Positions 25,696-35,706 of a stretch of DNA of 63,427 bases are shown piece by piece (the stretch's first letter is position 1; every line of letters starts with the position of its first letter). The notes below the pieces were generated by a model. The model saw only the letters and a program-made list of their open reading frames with translations, searched no databases and was not told the origin of the DNA. The stretch lies in assembly GCA_902765025.1 (NCBI GenBank), contig CACWYC010000007.1, positions 1-63,427 on the forward strand, written 5' to 3'. Source of the DNA: Oscillospiraceae bacterium (GTDB lineage Bacteria > Bacillota > Clostridia > Oscillospirales > Oscillospiraceae). Both the position numbers and the translations under genes were made by a program.

Positions 25696-25833
25696 AATAT
25701 CATTCCTCCTGCATTTCCACGACAGAATACCATAAAAATCGCCCCTTGTGAAGCCCGTCCCGGAAAAAACAGAGAAGATACGCCCCCCGATTTGTGAAAT
25801 CTGATGAAAAGCCAAAAAGGGGCCCGGTGGGGC

Positions 25834-25862
25834 TTGATAAAAAAATAGCAATATATTATAAT
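25834..25862 (+). promoter_or_regulatory. promoter of crt-hbd-bcd-etfB-etfA
   Basis: TTGATA (25834-25839), exactly 17 bases, then consensus TATAAT (25857-25862). It is near-consensus. The 70-base leader includes a small GGCG/CGCC hairpin followed by TTTTT (25873-25892), which might weakly attenuate. Confidence 0.85.
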
Positions 25863-25938
25863 AATGAACACATGAGGCGTATTGCGCCCTTTTTCATTTG
25901 GTAAGGGTGACCACGCCTTGGATTGAGGAGGAGCGAAC

Positions 25939-26718
25939 ATGACAAATGTTCTCTTGGAGAAGAAGGGCAACATCGCCGTCGCCACCATCAACCGCCCCCA
26001 GGCGCTGAACGCACTGAACAGTGATGTCCTCACCGACCTGGACGAGCTGGTGAACGTGGTGAGCGCCGACAGCGACATCCGCGCCCTGGTCATCACCGGC
26101 AGCGGCGCCAAGGCATTCGTGGCAGGTGCCGATATTGCGGAGATGAGCACCCTGACCCCCGCCGAGGGCGAGGCCTTCGGCAAACACGGCAACGACGTGT
26201 TCCGCCGCATAGAGACGCTGCCCATCCCCACCATCGCCGCGGTCAACGGCTTTGCTCTGGGCGGCGGCTGCGAGCTGAGCATGGCCTGCGATATCCGCAT
26301 CTGCGCCGACACTGCCGTGTTCGGTCAGCCCGAGGTGGGCCTGGGCATCACCCCCGGCTTCGGCGGCACCCAGCGTCTGGCCCGGCTGGTGAGCCCCGGC
26401 ATGGCCAAGCAGCTTATCTACACCGCCCGGAACATCAAGGCCGACGAGGCCTACCGCATCGGCCTGGTGAACGCCGTCTATCCCGCCGAGGAGCTGCTGC
26501 CCCAGGCGGAGAAGCTGGCTGGCACCATCGCCGCCAACGCCCCCATCGCCGTCCGCGCCTGTAAGAAGGCCATCAATGAGGGCCTCCAGGTGGATATGGA
26601 CGCCGCCGTGGTCATCGAGGAAAAGCTGTTCGGCAGCTGCTTCAAGACCGCCGACCAGATGGAGGGCATGGGCGCCTTCCTGGAAAAGCGGAAGCACGAG
26701 CCCTACCAGAACAAGTGA
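25939..26718 (+). CDS. crt: 3-hydroxybutyryl-CoA dehydratase (crotonase)
   Basis: 259 residues, a crotonase-fold protein. The oxyanion-hole strands are AFVAGADIAEM and ALGGGCELSMACD; the two catalytic glutamates are expected in GGGCEL and QPEVGLGITPGFGG. It interconverts 3-hydroxybutyryl-CoA and crotonyl-CoA. It heads the operon with a near-consensus promoter and a GGAGGAG ribosome site. Since lysine already yields crotonyl-CoA, this gene is needed for the acetyl-CoA-derived route rather than for the lysine route. Confidence 0.93.
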   Translation: MTNVLLEKKGNIAVATINRPQALNALNSDVLTDLDELVNVVSADSDIRALVITGSGAKAFVAGADIAEMSTLTPAEGEAFGKHGNDVFRRIETLPIPTIAAVNGFALGGGCELSMACDIRICADTAVFGQPEVGLGITPGFGGTQRLARLVSPGMAKQLIYTARNIKADEAYRIGLVNAVYPAEELLPQAEKLAGTIAANAPIAVRACKKAINEGLQVDMDAAVVIEEKLFGSCFKTADQMEGMGAFLEKRKHEPYQNK

Positions 26719-26797
26719 GTTAATTAACAGGCTGCCATAAACGGTGCCTGATGATTAAAATAATGTGTCAAAATTAACATTTTTAGGAGGAAACGTC

Positions 26798-27634
26798 ATG
26801 AAAGTCGCTGTTTTCGGCGCGGGAACTATGGGCAGCGGTATTGCCCAGGTATTTGCCCAGAAGGGTCACACTGCCCTGATGTACGCTTCCAGCGTGGCAA
26901 GCGCGCAGCGTCACAAGGACAAGCTGGCCGCCTCTCTGAACAAGAAGGTGGCCCGGGGCAAGATGGACCAGGCTGCTGCGGATGACATCATGTCCCGCAT
27001 CCTGGTGGAGGAGTTCGAGGCCGCTGCCGATGCCGATCTGGTCATCGAGTGCGTGGCGGAGAACATGGCCGTGAAGAAGGAGCTGCTGGGCAAGCTGGAC
27101 GAGATGTGCAAGGAGAGCACCGTCTTCGCCTCCAACACCTCCTCTCTGTCCATCACCGAGATGGCCCAGGGCCTGAAGCACCCCCTGGTGGGTATGCACT
27201 TCTTCAATCCCGTCCCCGCTATGAAGCTGGTGGAGGTCATCGCCGGCGGCAACACCCCCGCCGAGCTGGTGGAGTGGACCAAGAAGCTGTCCGAGGACAT
27301 CGGCAAGACCCCTGTGGTGGTCAACGAGGCCCCCGGCTTTGTGGTCAACAAGATCCTCATCCCCTACTGCAACGAGGGTGTCTGCGTGTTGCAGGAGGGC
27401 GTGGCCTCTGCCGAGGACATCGACATCGCCATGCAGCTGGGCTGCAACCATCCCATGGGCCCCCTGCACCTGGGCGACCTCATCGGCTGGGACATCGTGC
27501 TGAACATCATGGACGTGCTGTATAACGAGACCCACGACAGCAAGTACCGCGCCAACGTGCTGATCCGCAAGATGGTGCGGGCCGGTAAGCTGGGCATCAA
27601 GTCCGGCGAGGGCTTCTTCAGCTACAACAAGTAA
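26798..27634 (+). CDS. hbd: 3-hydroxybutyryl-CoA dehydrogenase
   Basis: 278 residues. The NAD-binding motif GAGTMGSG starts at residue 7, the catalytic region is HFFNPVPAMKLVEV near residue 138, and EAPGFVVNKILIPY introduces the helical C-domain. It reduces acetoacetyl-CoA to 3-hydroxybutyryl-CoA. The ATG at 26798 follows AGGAGG; a longer frame from 26765 lacks a site. It is second in the crt operon; the 79-base gap to crt contains a GTTAATTAAC palindrome of unknown meaning. Confidence 0.95.
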   Translation: MKVAVFGAGTMGSGIAQVFAQKGHTALMYASSVASAQRHKDKLAASLNKKVARGKMDQAAADDIMSRILVEEFEAAADADLVIECVAENMAVKKELLGKLDEMCKESTVFASNTSSLSITEMAQGLKHPLVGMHFFNPVPAMKLVEVIAGGNTPAELVEWTKKLSEDIGKTPVVVNEAPGFVVNKILIPYCNEGVCVLQEGVASAEDIDIAMQLGCNHPMGPLHLGDLIGWDIVLNIMDVLYNETHDSKYRANVLIRKMVRAGKLGIKSGEGFFSYNK

Positions 27635-27661
27635 AAACTATTTAGAAAAGGAGAAAATAGT

Positions 27662-28825
27662 ATGGATTTCCATCTGACTAAGGAGCAGCTGCTCGTTCAG
27701 AAGATGTACCGCGAGTTTGCGGAGAACGAAGTGAAGCCCCTGGCCGCCGAGATCGACGAGGAGGAGCGCTTCCCCATGGAGACCGTGGAGAAGATGGCCA
27801 AGCTGGGCATGATGGGCATTTACTTCCCCAAGGAGTATGGCGGCGCCGGCGGCGACGTCCTCAGCTACGCCATGTGCGTGGAGGAGCTGGCCAAGGTCTG
27901 CGGCACCACCGCTGTGGTGGTCTCCGCCCATACCTCCCTGTGCGCCGCCCCCATCTTTGAGAACGGCACCGAGGAGCAGAAGAAGAAGTACCTGCCCGAG
28001 CTGTGCTCCGGCCGCAAGATCGGCGCTTTCGGTCTGACCGAGCCCGGCGCCGGCACTGACGCCCAGGGCCAGCAGACCACCGCTGTGCTGGACGAGTCCG
28101 GTGAGAACTATATCCTCAACGGCTCCAAGTGCTTCATTACCAACGGCAACGTGGCCTCCATCTTCGTGGTCATCGCCGTCACCGGCAAGATTACCGATAA
28201 GCGCGGCCGCTCTCTGAAGGAGATCTCCGCCTTCATCGTGGAGGCCGGCGACCCCGGCTTCTCCCAGGGCAAGCACGAGAAGAAGATGGGTATCCGCGGC
28301 AGCTCCACCTGCGACCTGATCTTCGAGGATTGCATCATCCCCAAGGATCGTATGCTGGGCAAGAAGGGCGACGGCTTCAAGATCGCCATGAAGACCCTGG
28401 ACGGCGGCCGTATCGGCATTGCCTCCCAGGCCCTGGGCCTGGGCGAGGGCGCCGTGGCCGAGGCTGTCAAGTACACCCAGGAGCGCGTCCAGTTCGGCAA
28501 GCGCATCTCCCAGTTCCAGAACACCCAGTTCCAGCTGGCCGATATGCACACCCGCATGGAGGCTGCCAAGTATCTGGTGTACTCCGCTGCCATGAAGAAG
28601 CAGAACCACGAGCCCTACTCCATGGACGCCGCCATGGCCAAGCTGTTCGCTGCCGAGGCCGCTTCCGATGTGACCCGCCGCGCCGTGCAGCTGTTCGGCG
28701 GCTACGGCTACACCCGTGAGTATCCCGTGGAGCGCATGATGCGCGACGCCAAGATCACTGAGATCTACGAGGGCACTTCCGAGGTCCAGCGTATGGTCAT
28801 TTCCAGCCACCTGGGCGTGAAGTAA
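27662..28825 (+). CDS. bcd: butyryl-CoA dehydrogenase
   Basis: 387 residues, a short-chain acyl-CoA dehydrogenase. FAD-site segments include AFGLTEPGAGTDAQGQQT and KCFITNG; the catalytic base is the Glu of IYEGTSEVQRM (residue 370). It reduces crotonyl-CoA to butyryl-CoA. In anaerobes it works with EtfAB, coupling the reaction to ferredoxin reduction by electron bifurcation, and the etf genes follow directly. This step joins the lysine pathway to butyrate. Confidence 0.95.
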   Translation: MDFHLTKEQLLVQKMYREFAENEVKPLAAEIDEEERFPMETVEKMAKLGMMGIYFPKEYGGAGGDVLSYAMCVEELAKVCGTTAVVVSAHTSLCAAPIFENGTEEQKKKYLPELCSGRKIGAFGLTEPGAGTDAQGQQTTAVLDESGENYILNGSKCFITNGNVASIFVVIAVTGKITDKRGRSLKEISAFIVEAGDPGFSQGKHEKKMGIRGSSTCDLIFEDCIIPKDRMLGKKGDGFKIAMKTLDGGRIGIASQALGLGEGAVAEAVKYTQERVQFGKRISQFQNTQFQLADMHTRMEAAKYLVYSAAMKKQNHEPYSMDAAMAKLFAAEAASDVTRRAVQLFGGYGYTREYPVERMMRDAKITEIYEGTSEVQRMVISSHLGVK

Positions 28826-28843
28826 TAAGGAGGTAAAAGGAAA

Positions 28844-29644
28844 ATGAAGATTTTAGTTACCGTTAAGCAGGTCCCCGATACCTCCGGTAAGGTGGCCGTG
28901 AATCCCGATGGCACCCTGGACCGTGCGTCCATGCAGACCATCATCAACCCCGATGACCTGAACGCCGTGGAGGCCGCCCTGAAGCTGAAGGACGAGCTGG
29001 GCTGCAAGGTGGTGGCCTTCACCATGGGCCCCCCTCCCGCCGAGGGCATGCTGCGTGAGCTGATGGCCATGGGCGTGGACGAAGGCGTGCTGATTACCGC
29101 CCGGGAGTTCGGCGGCTCCGACACCTACGCCACCTCCCAGATCATTGCCGCCGGTATCGACACCTACGGCATCGACGATGACGACATCATCCTGGCCGGC
29201 CGCCAGGCCATCGACGGCGATACCGCCCAGGTGGGCCCCCAGATTGCGGAGAAGCTGCATCTGCCCCAGGTGGCCTACGCCGGTGAAATCACCAAGAACG
29301 GCAACGAGCTGACCGTCAAGCGCATCCTGGAGGACGGCTACATGACCATCAAGGTCAAGACCCCCTGCATGATCACCTGCATCAAGGAGCTGAATGAGCC
29401 CCGCTACCTGTCCGTGGGCGGCGCTTTCGAGGCCTATTCCAAGCCCCTGGTCACCATGACCTATGAGACGCTGAAGGATCATCCCCTCATCGACAAGAGC
29501 ACTATCGGCCTGGCCGGTTCTCCCACCAATATCCTCACCTCCTTTACGCCTCCCCAGAAGGGCGCCGGCATGATGCTCGAGGGCGCCGGCAAGGAGACCA
29601 CTGACAAGCTGGCTGGCATCCTGGCCGCCAAGCACATCATCTGA
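28844..29644 (+). CDS. etfB: electron transfer flavoprotein beta subunit
   Basis: 266 residues. MKILVTVKQVPDTSGKVAV and the later GRQAIDGDTAQVGPQIAEKL are typical of EtfB. With EtfA it carries electrons to butyryl-CoA dehydrogenase. Bifurcating complexes of this type oxidise NADH and reduce both crotonyl-CoA and ferredoxin; that activity is inferred from the operon, not from a residue I can prove. The ATG follows AAGGAGG. A gap of 18 bases separates it from etfA. Confidence 0.95.
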   Translation: MKILVTVKQVPDTSGKVAVNPDGTLDRASMQTIINPDDLNAVEAALKLKDELGCKVVAFTMGPPPAEGMLRELMAMGVDEGVLITAREFGGSDTYATSQIIAAGIDTYGIDDDDIILAGRQAIDGDTAQVGPQIAEKLHLPQVAYAGEITKNGNELTVKRILEDGYMTIKVKTPCMITCIKELNEPRYLSVGGAFEAYSKPLVTMTYETLKDHPLIDKSTIGLAGSPTNILTSFTPPQKGAGMMLEGAGKETTDKLAGILAAKHII

Positions 29645-29662
29645 TCGAAAGGAGAAACGAAA

Positions 29663-30784
29663 ATGGCTTTTAATAGTGCGGATACCGCTGCCTTCAAGAA
29701 CGTTTGGGTTTTCTGCGAGCAGCGTCAGGGCGTTATGATGCCCACTACCTTTGAACTGATCTCCGAGGGTCGCAAGCTGGCCAATGAGCTGGGCGTGGAG
29801 CTGTGCGGCATTCTCCTGGGCGACAACGTGGACGGCATCGCCGCCGAGCTGGGTCAGTACGGCGCCGACAAGGTTTACGTTTACAACAGCCCCCTGCTGA
29901 AGGACTACACCACCGACGGCTACACCAAGGTCATCGTGGACGCCGTGGAGGACATCAAGCCCGAGATTCTGCTCTTCGGCGCCTCCAACATCGGCCGTGA
30001 CCTGGCGCCCCGCTGCGCCGCCCGTCTGCACACCGGCCTGTGCGCCGACTGCACCCACCTGGACATCGACATGCCCAACTATAAGGGCTTCCTCCGCGAG
30101 GCTTCCACCCTGCCCGAGGAGCGCATCGAGAAGCTGGGCACCGTCATGATCAACCGCGAGCCCCATAGCGTGGAGCGCGACCTGAAGATGACCCGTCCCG
30201 CCTTCGGCGGCCATCTGATGGCCTCCATCATCTGCCCCCGCTTCCGTCCCGCCATGGCCACTGTCCGCCCCGGCGTGATGAAGAAGCGCGAGTGCCCCAA
30301 GAACGTGGAGATTCTCCACCCCGCTTTCGAGCTGAACGCCTCCGATATCAAGACCGAGGTCACCGAGACCGTCAAGGCCGCCAAGAAGCTGGTGGACCTG
30401 ATCGGCGCTGACTTCATCGTCTCCGTGGGCCGCGGCATCAGCAAGGACGTGGAGAAGGGCATTGCCCTGGCCGAGGAGCTGGCCGAGGTCCTGGGCGGCG
30501 TGGTAGGTTCCTCCCGCGCCTGCGTGGACGCCGGCTGGATCACCGCCGACCATCAGGTTGGCCAGACCGGCAAGACCGTCCATCCCAAGGTCTACGTTGC
30601 CCTGGGCATCTCCGGCGCCATCCAGCACAAGGCTGGTATGCAGGAGTCCGAGTGCATCATCGCCGTCAACAAGAACGAGACCGCTCCCATCTTCGAGGTG
30701 GCCGACTACGGTATCGTGGGCGATCTGTTCAAGGTTGTGCCCGAGCTGATCGAGTCTATCAAGGCTGCCAAGGCCGCCAAGTAA
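29663..30784 (+). CDS. etfA: electron transfer flavoprotein alpha subunit
   Basis: 373 residues, somewhat longer than many EtfA. The C-terminal FAD domain shows SSRACVDAGW, GQTGKTVHPKVYVALGISGA and IQHKAGM. The N-terminal domain begins VWVFCEQRQGVMMPTTFELI. It partners EtfB and the dehydrogenase. It is the last gene of the operon and is ended by a very strong terminator. Confidence 0.95.
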   Translation: MAFNSADTAAFKNVWVFCEQRQGVMMPTTFELISEGRKLANELGVELCGILLGDNVDGIAAELGQYGADKVYVYNSPLLKDYTTDGYTKVIVDAVEDIKPEILLFGASNIGRDLAPRCAARLHTGLCADCTHLDIDMPNYKGFLREASTLPEERIEKLGTVMINREPHSVERDLKMTRPAFGGHLMASIICPRFRPAMATVRPGVMKKRECPKNVEILHPAFELNASDIKTEVTETVKAAKKLVDLIGADFIVSVGRGISKDVEKGIALAEELAEVLGGVVGSSRACVDAGWITADHQVGQTGKTVHPKVYVALGISGAIQHKAGMQESECIIAVNKNETAPIFEVADYGIVGDLFKVVPELIESIKAAKAAK

Positions 30785-30796
30785 GGACTTCACAGT

Positions 30797-30843
30797 ATGC
30801 AAAAAGAGTACCATTCCGAAAGGAATGGTACTCTTTTTTGCAT
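30797..30843 (+). terminator. terminator of the crt-etf operon
   Basis: About 21 bp of stem (30797-30817 with 30822-30843) with a GAAA tetraloop, including an A5 tract opposite a T6 tract, so it can also serve the convergent aroF-like gene. Confidence 0.95.
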
Positions 30844-30859
30844 AGTGGAATATAAAAAA

Positions 30860-31858
30860 TTATCGAAGGGCGGAAAGCAGCTTTTGCACCCTCTCCGCCA
30901 GCGCGGCAAATCCCGCCAGATCCAGCGCCTGAGCGCCGTCGGACAGGGCAGAGGCGGGATCGTTGTGTACCTCCACCATCAGTCCGTCTGCCCCGGCGGC
31001 CACCGCCGCCAAGGCCAGGGGCGTCACGTAATCGCTGCGCCCTGCGGCGTGGCTGGGGTCTACGATCACCGGCAAATGGGTGGCTTGTTTCAGTGCAGGG
31101 ACGGCGCCCACGTCCAGCGTTGCCCGCATCTGCCCGGCAAAGGTGCGGATGCCCCGCTCGCACAGCACCACGTTGCCGTTGCCGTACCGCAGCAGGTATT
31201 CCGCCGACTGCAGCAGTTCCTCTATGGTGGCTCCCATGCCCCGTTTCAGCAGCACCGGCTTGCCAAAGGCTGCCACCTCCCGCAGCAGAGCGAAATTCTG
31301 CATGTTCCGCGCCCCCACTTGCACCATGTCCACGTCCTCAAACAGGGACAGATCACGAACGTCCGTCACCTCGCTGACCACCGGCAGCCCGGCCTTACGT
31401 CCCGCTTCCATCAGCAACGAGAGGCCCTCGGCCCCCAGTCCCTGGAAGGTGTAGGGGGATGTGCGGGGCTTGAAGGCGCCGCCCCGCAGCACCGCCGCGC
31501 CGCTGCGGGCCACAGAGGAGGCGATGGCGGCCATCTGTTCCGCCGACTCCGCCGCGCAGGGCCCCGCCAGCAGGCAGAAGTCCCGGCCGATGGCTGCCTT
31601 GCCCACATGCACCACCGTGCCCGCCTCCTTGGCGGACCGTGCCGCCAGCGGATAGGGGGACGTCAGCCGCTGCACGTCCACCACGTAGGGCAGGGCTTTC
31701 AGCCCTTCGCCGTCTATCCGCCAGGTCTCCCCGGCCAGGTACAGCAGCGTGGCATCCTCCGCCGTTACGGTAGTGACGCGCAGACCCCTGTTCTCCAACG
31801 AAACGGTGAGCCGAACCAGGTCGGCGGCAGGCGTATCTTTTGCAATGATGACCAGCAT
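30860..31858 (-). CDS. aroF: 3-deoxy-7-phosphoheptulonate synthase (AroF type)
   Basis: 332 residues. A short N-terminal ferredoxin-like regulatory domain (LVIIAKDTPAADL) precedes a TIM-barrel catalytic domain with LLAGPCAAES, RGGAFKPRTSPYTFQG, LLKRGMGAT and IVDPSHAAGR. It condenses phosphoenolpyruvate and erythrose 4-phosphate, opening the shikimate pathway. The ATG at 31858 follows AAGGAG at seven bases; a TTG two codons upstream is less likely. It is a single gene convergent with etfA. Confidence 0.94.
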   Translation of the reverse strand: MLVIIAKDTPAADLVRLTVSLENRGLRVTTVTAEDATLLYLAGETWRIDGEGLKALPYVVDVQRLTSPYPLAARSAKEAGTVVHVGKAAIGRDFCLLAGPCAAESAEQMAAIASSVARSGAAVLRGGAFKPRTSPYTFQGLGAEGLSLLMEAGRKAGLPVVSEVTDVRDLSLFEDVDMVQVGARNMQNFALLREVAAFGKPVLLKRGMGATIEELLQSAEYLLRYGNGNVVLCERGIRTFAGQMRATLDVGAVPALKQATHLPVIVDPSHAAGRSDYVTPLALAAVAAGADGLMVEVHNDPASALSDGAQALDLAGFAALAERVQKLLSALR

Positions 31859-31954
31859 GGGCAATCTCCTTATGGTATTCCAAAACTTGTGTCATTATAT
31901 CCTATTCCGCCCCAAAGCGCAAGCCGGGGCGGCGAATAATGACGAAATCCCGCA

Positions 31955-31987
31955 AAAAACGGCGCAGGAGGCTTATCCTGCGCCGTT
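31955..31987 (-). terminator. terminator of the liv operon
   Basis: On the minus strand a 12-bp perfect stem (31987-31976 with 31969-31958) is followed by a T run, 20 bases after the livF stop. Confidence 0.9.
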
Positions 31988-32007
31988 ATGTTGTCAATGG
32001 GGGGGGC

Positions 32008-32712
32008 TTAGCCGCCCAGGTACGCCTTACGCACCTGCTCGCTCTGGGCCAGCTCCTTGCCGGTGCCGGACAGGGAGATATGGCCGTTTTCCAGCACGTA
32101 GGCCCGGTCGGCGATGGACAGCGCCATCTGGGCGTTCTGCTCCACCAGCAAAATGGTGGTGCCCGCCTTGTGGAGGGAGCGGATGATGTCAAACACCTGC
32201 TCCACCAGAATGGGGGCCAGGCCCATGGAGGGCTCGTCCAGCATCATCAGCTTGGGCTTGCTCATCAGCGCCCGGCCCATGGCCAGCATCTGCTGCTCGC
32301 CGCCGGACAGGGTGCCGGCAATCTGCCGCCGCCGCTCCTCCAGCCGGGGGAACAGCTCGTACACCTGCTCCAGCGACCCGGCGATTTCCGCGTTGCTGCG
32401 GCTGAACGCGCCCATCTCCAGATTCTCCTCCACGGTCATCTGCAGGAAGATGCGACGTCCCTCCGGCACCAGCGCCAATCCCTCCTTCACCACGGAGTGG
32501 GCGGGGATGTGGGTGATGCTGCGGTCATGGAACTTCACGTCGCCGGTCTTGCTGCGCAGCAGACCGCTGATGGTGTTCAGCGTGGTGGTCTTGCCGGCGC
32601 CGTTGGCGCCGATGAGGGTCACGATCTCGCCCTCTTCCACATGGAAAGAGATGCCCTTGATGGCGTGGATGGCGCCATAGTACACATTGATGTTATCCAC
32701 TTCCAGCAGCAT
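32008..32712 (-). CDS. livF: branched-chain amino acid ABC transporter ATPase LivF
   Basis: 234 residues. Walker A IGANGAGKTTTLNTI, signature LSGGEQQMLAMGRALM and Walker B LMMLDEPSMGLAP are typical LivF forms. It powers uptake with LivG. The ATG at 32712 follows GGAGG at seven bases; the TTG two codons upstream is rejected. It is the last gene of livJ-H-M-G-F. The substrate class (branched-chain or related amino acids) is inferred from the family. Confidence 0.93.
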   Translation of the reverse strand: MLLEVDNINVYYGAIHAIKGISFHVEEGEIVTLIGANGAGKTTTLNTISGLLRSKTGDVKFHDRSITHIPAHSVVKEGLALVPEGRRIFLQMTVEENLEMGAFSRSNAEIAGSLEQVYELFPRLEERRRQIAGTLSGGEQQMLAMGRALMSKPKLMMLDEPSMGLAPILVEQVFDIIRSLHKAGTTILLVEQNAQMALSIADRAYVLENGHISLSGTGKELAQSEQVRKAYLGG

Positions 32713-32714
32713 AC

Positions 32715-33558
<844 letters not shown>

Positions 33559-33566
<8 letters not shown>

Positions 33567-34632
33567 TGTCAGCGCCCTCCTTTTTCCGTCCGGGAATCAG
33601 CTTGCCCAGCAGCGTTTTCATCTGGGCCGTGTTGGTGGCCAGCATGACGAGAATCAGCACAATGGCGTAAATCAGCATACGGTAGGTGGCGAAGCTGCGC
33701 AGGGCCTCGGGCAGGATGTACAGCACCACCGTGGCGATGATGGAGCCCCAGATGTTGCCCAGGCCGCCCAGCACCACGAACACCAGCACCAGAATGGAGG
33801 TGTTGAAGTCGAATTTGGCTGCCGCCAGGTTGGAGTAGTTCAGTCCGAACAGCGCGCCGGCGGCGCCCGCCAGGGCAGCGGAGGTGACGAAGGCGATCAT
33901 CTTGTACCGGGTGATGCTGATGCCCACGCTCTCGGCGGCGATACGGTTGTCACGGATGGCCATGATGGCCCGGCCCGTGCGGCTGCGAATCATGTTCTGC
34001 ACGACAAGCAGCGTCACCATAATCAGAATAAAGCCGGCGGTAAAGGTGGCGATGGTCTGGGTACCGGTGGCGCCTTGGGCACCCTTGATGATGACCCGTC
34101 CGCCCTCCAGCAGATGCAGGTCCTCGGCGGTTTTGCTGCCGGTGATGTTGAAGAGGATGTGGAGGCCCTTGCCGTCGGAGCCCACAATGAGGCAGGTAAT
34201 CAGCTCTTTGAGAATTTCGCCGAAGGCAAGCGTCACGATGGCCAGGTAGTCGCCCCGGAGCCGCAGCACGGGGATGCCCACCAGGAAGCCCACGACGCCC
34301 GCCAAAATGGCGCCCACCACCATGGCGATGGCCAGGCGGATGCCGGGGGAGGGGATGATGTCGGCCAGGCTCATGGCGGCGATGATGCCGCTGAAGGCGC
34401 CCACGCTCATGAAGCCGGCGTGGCCCAGGCTCAGCTCGCCCATGATGCCCACCGTCAGATTCAGAGACACTGCCATCACGATGTAGCAGCAGATGGGCAC
34501 CAGCAGACCGGACTGGGAGCGGTTCAGCCCGCCGGTGCTTTTCAGCACAGTCAGAATGATAAAGGCAACGGTCACGCCCAGATACGTCAGCATATCGGTG
34601 CGGGCGCTGCGATTTCTGTTCTTAAAATTCAT
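33559..34632 (-). CDS. livM: branched-chain amino acid ABC permease LivM
   Basis: 357 residues, multi-helix permease. ELSLGHAGFMSVGAFSG and LRLRGDYLAIVTLAFGEI are strong LivM signatures, and AIRDNRIAAESVGI forms the cytoplasmic coupling loop. It forms the channel with LivH. It starts nine bases after livH ends and overlaps livG at its own end. Confidence 0.94.
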
Positions 34633-34641
34633 ACCCTCACC

Positions 34642-35529
34642 TCACACCTTCTCGGGCACATACTTGCCCAGCAGACCGGCGGGACGCACCAGCAGCACCA
34701 CAATCAGCACCGCAAACACGATGGAGTTGGAGAGTTGCGTGGAGATGTAGCCCCTGGCCAACGATTCAATCACGCCCAGCAGAATGCCCCCCAGGAACGC
34801 GCCGGGGATGGAGCCGATGCCGCCGAACACCGCGGCGGTAAAGGCCTTGATGCCGGGCATGGAGCCGGTGGTGGGCATCAGCGTGGGGGAGAAGGAGCAC
34901 AGCAGCGCGCCGGCGATGGCCGCCAGAGCGGAGCCGATGGCGAACGTGAGAGAAATGGTGCGGTTCACGTTGATACCCATGAGCTGTGCCGCACCCTTGT
35001 CCTCAGAGCAGGCCCGCATGGCCTTGCCCATCTTGGTGCGCCCGGTAAACAGCGTCAGGGCGATCATGATGACGATGCAGGCCACGATGGTCAGCAGCGA
35101 CACGTAGGAGATGGTGAGCTGCCCGTCAAACAGGTGCAGCGTGCCGGACACCACCGGGGTGTAGGACTTGGGGTTGGCGCCCCAGATCAGCAGGGCGGAG
35201 TTCTGCAGCAGATAGCTGACGCCGATGGCGGTAATCAGCACCGCCAACGACGGCGCGCTGCGCAGCGGCCGGTAGGCCAGTCCCTCGATCACCACGCCCA
35301 GAATCGTGCATACCGCCATGGCGACAATGACGGATACCAGCGTGGGCAGGCCCAGATAGTTGGCGGCAATAAAGGAGATGTAGCCGCCGATCATGATCAC
35401 GTCGCCGTGGGCGAAGTTCAGCATCTTGGCAATGCCGTACACCATGGTGTAGCCCAAGGCGATGATGGCGTACACGCTGCCCAGGCTGATCCCACTGATC
35501 AGATAGGCAAGGAATTTCATGAAATGCAC
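34642..35529 (-). CDS. livH: branched-chain amino acid ABC permease LivH
   Basis: 295 residues. N-terminal YLISGISLGSVYAIIALGYT and AKMLNFAHGDVIMIGGY are diagnostic of LivH; ACSEDKGAAQLMGIN is the coupling loop. It pairs with LivM. The upstream spacer to livJ (177 bases) holds two strong hairpins, so its expression is probably lower than that of livJ. Confidence 0.94.
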   Translation of the reverse strand: MHFMKFLAYLISGISLGSVYAIIALGYTMVYGIAKMLNFAHGDVIMIGGYISFIAANYLGLPTLVSVIVAMAVCTILGVVIEGLAYRPLRSAPSLAVLITAIGVSYLLQNSALLIWGANPKSYTPVVSGTLHLFDGQLTISYVSLLTIVACIVIMIALTLFTGRTKMGKAMRACSEDKGAAQLMGINVNRTISLTFAIGSALAAIAGALLCSFSPTLMPTTGSMPGIKAFTAAVFGGIGSIPGAFLGGILLGVIESLARGYISTQLSNSIVFAVLIVVLLVRPAGLLGKYVPEKV

Positions 35530-35561
35530 CTCTCAATCTAACAAAAAAACACTGCGCCTTC

Positions 35562-35676
35562 TTCTGGCCTTCGCGCCAGAAAGGGGCCCGGCAGGGGGAA
35601 AAGGCGGGTTTTGCCGGGCTCCTTTCCGGAGTGAATAATACTCCGATTGCCGGGGGGTAAAGCCCCCCGGCAATCG
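35562..35676 (-). other. tandem hairpins between livJ and livH
   Basis: Three inverted repeats: a 14-bp perfect stem (35644-35657 with 35663-35676), a 13-bp stem with one wobble (35580-35592 with 35613-35625), and a small TTCTGGC/GCCAGAA stem (35562-35568 with 35575-35581) that shares two bases with the second. None has a clean T run immediately after it on the minus strand. They may protect livJ mRNA or partly terminate. Confidence 0.7.
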
Positions 35677-35706
35677 TATGACGAATCAGAGTATCCTTAA
35701 ATCGTC

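Noticed and set aside
26719..26728. GTTAATTAAC palindrome between crt and hbd as a Rex operator
   Set aside because: The halves touch without the four-base centre expected, and it lies inside an operon.
28853..30814. 653-codon minus-strand ORF opposite etfB and etfA
   Set aside because: Same shadow pattern; etf genes on the plus strand have clear motifs and ribosome sites.
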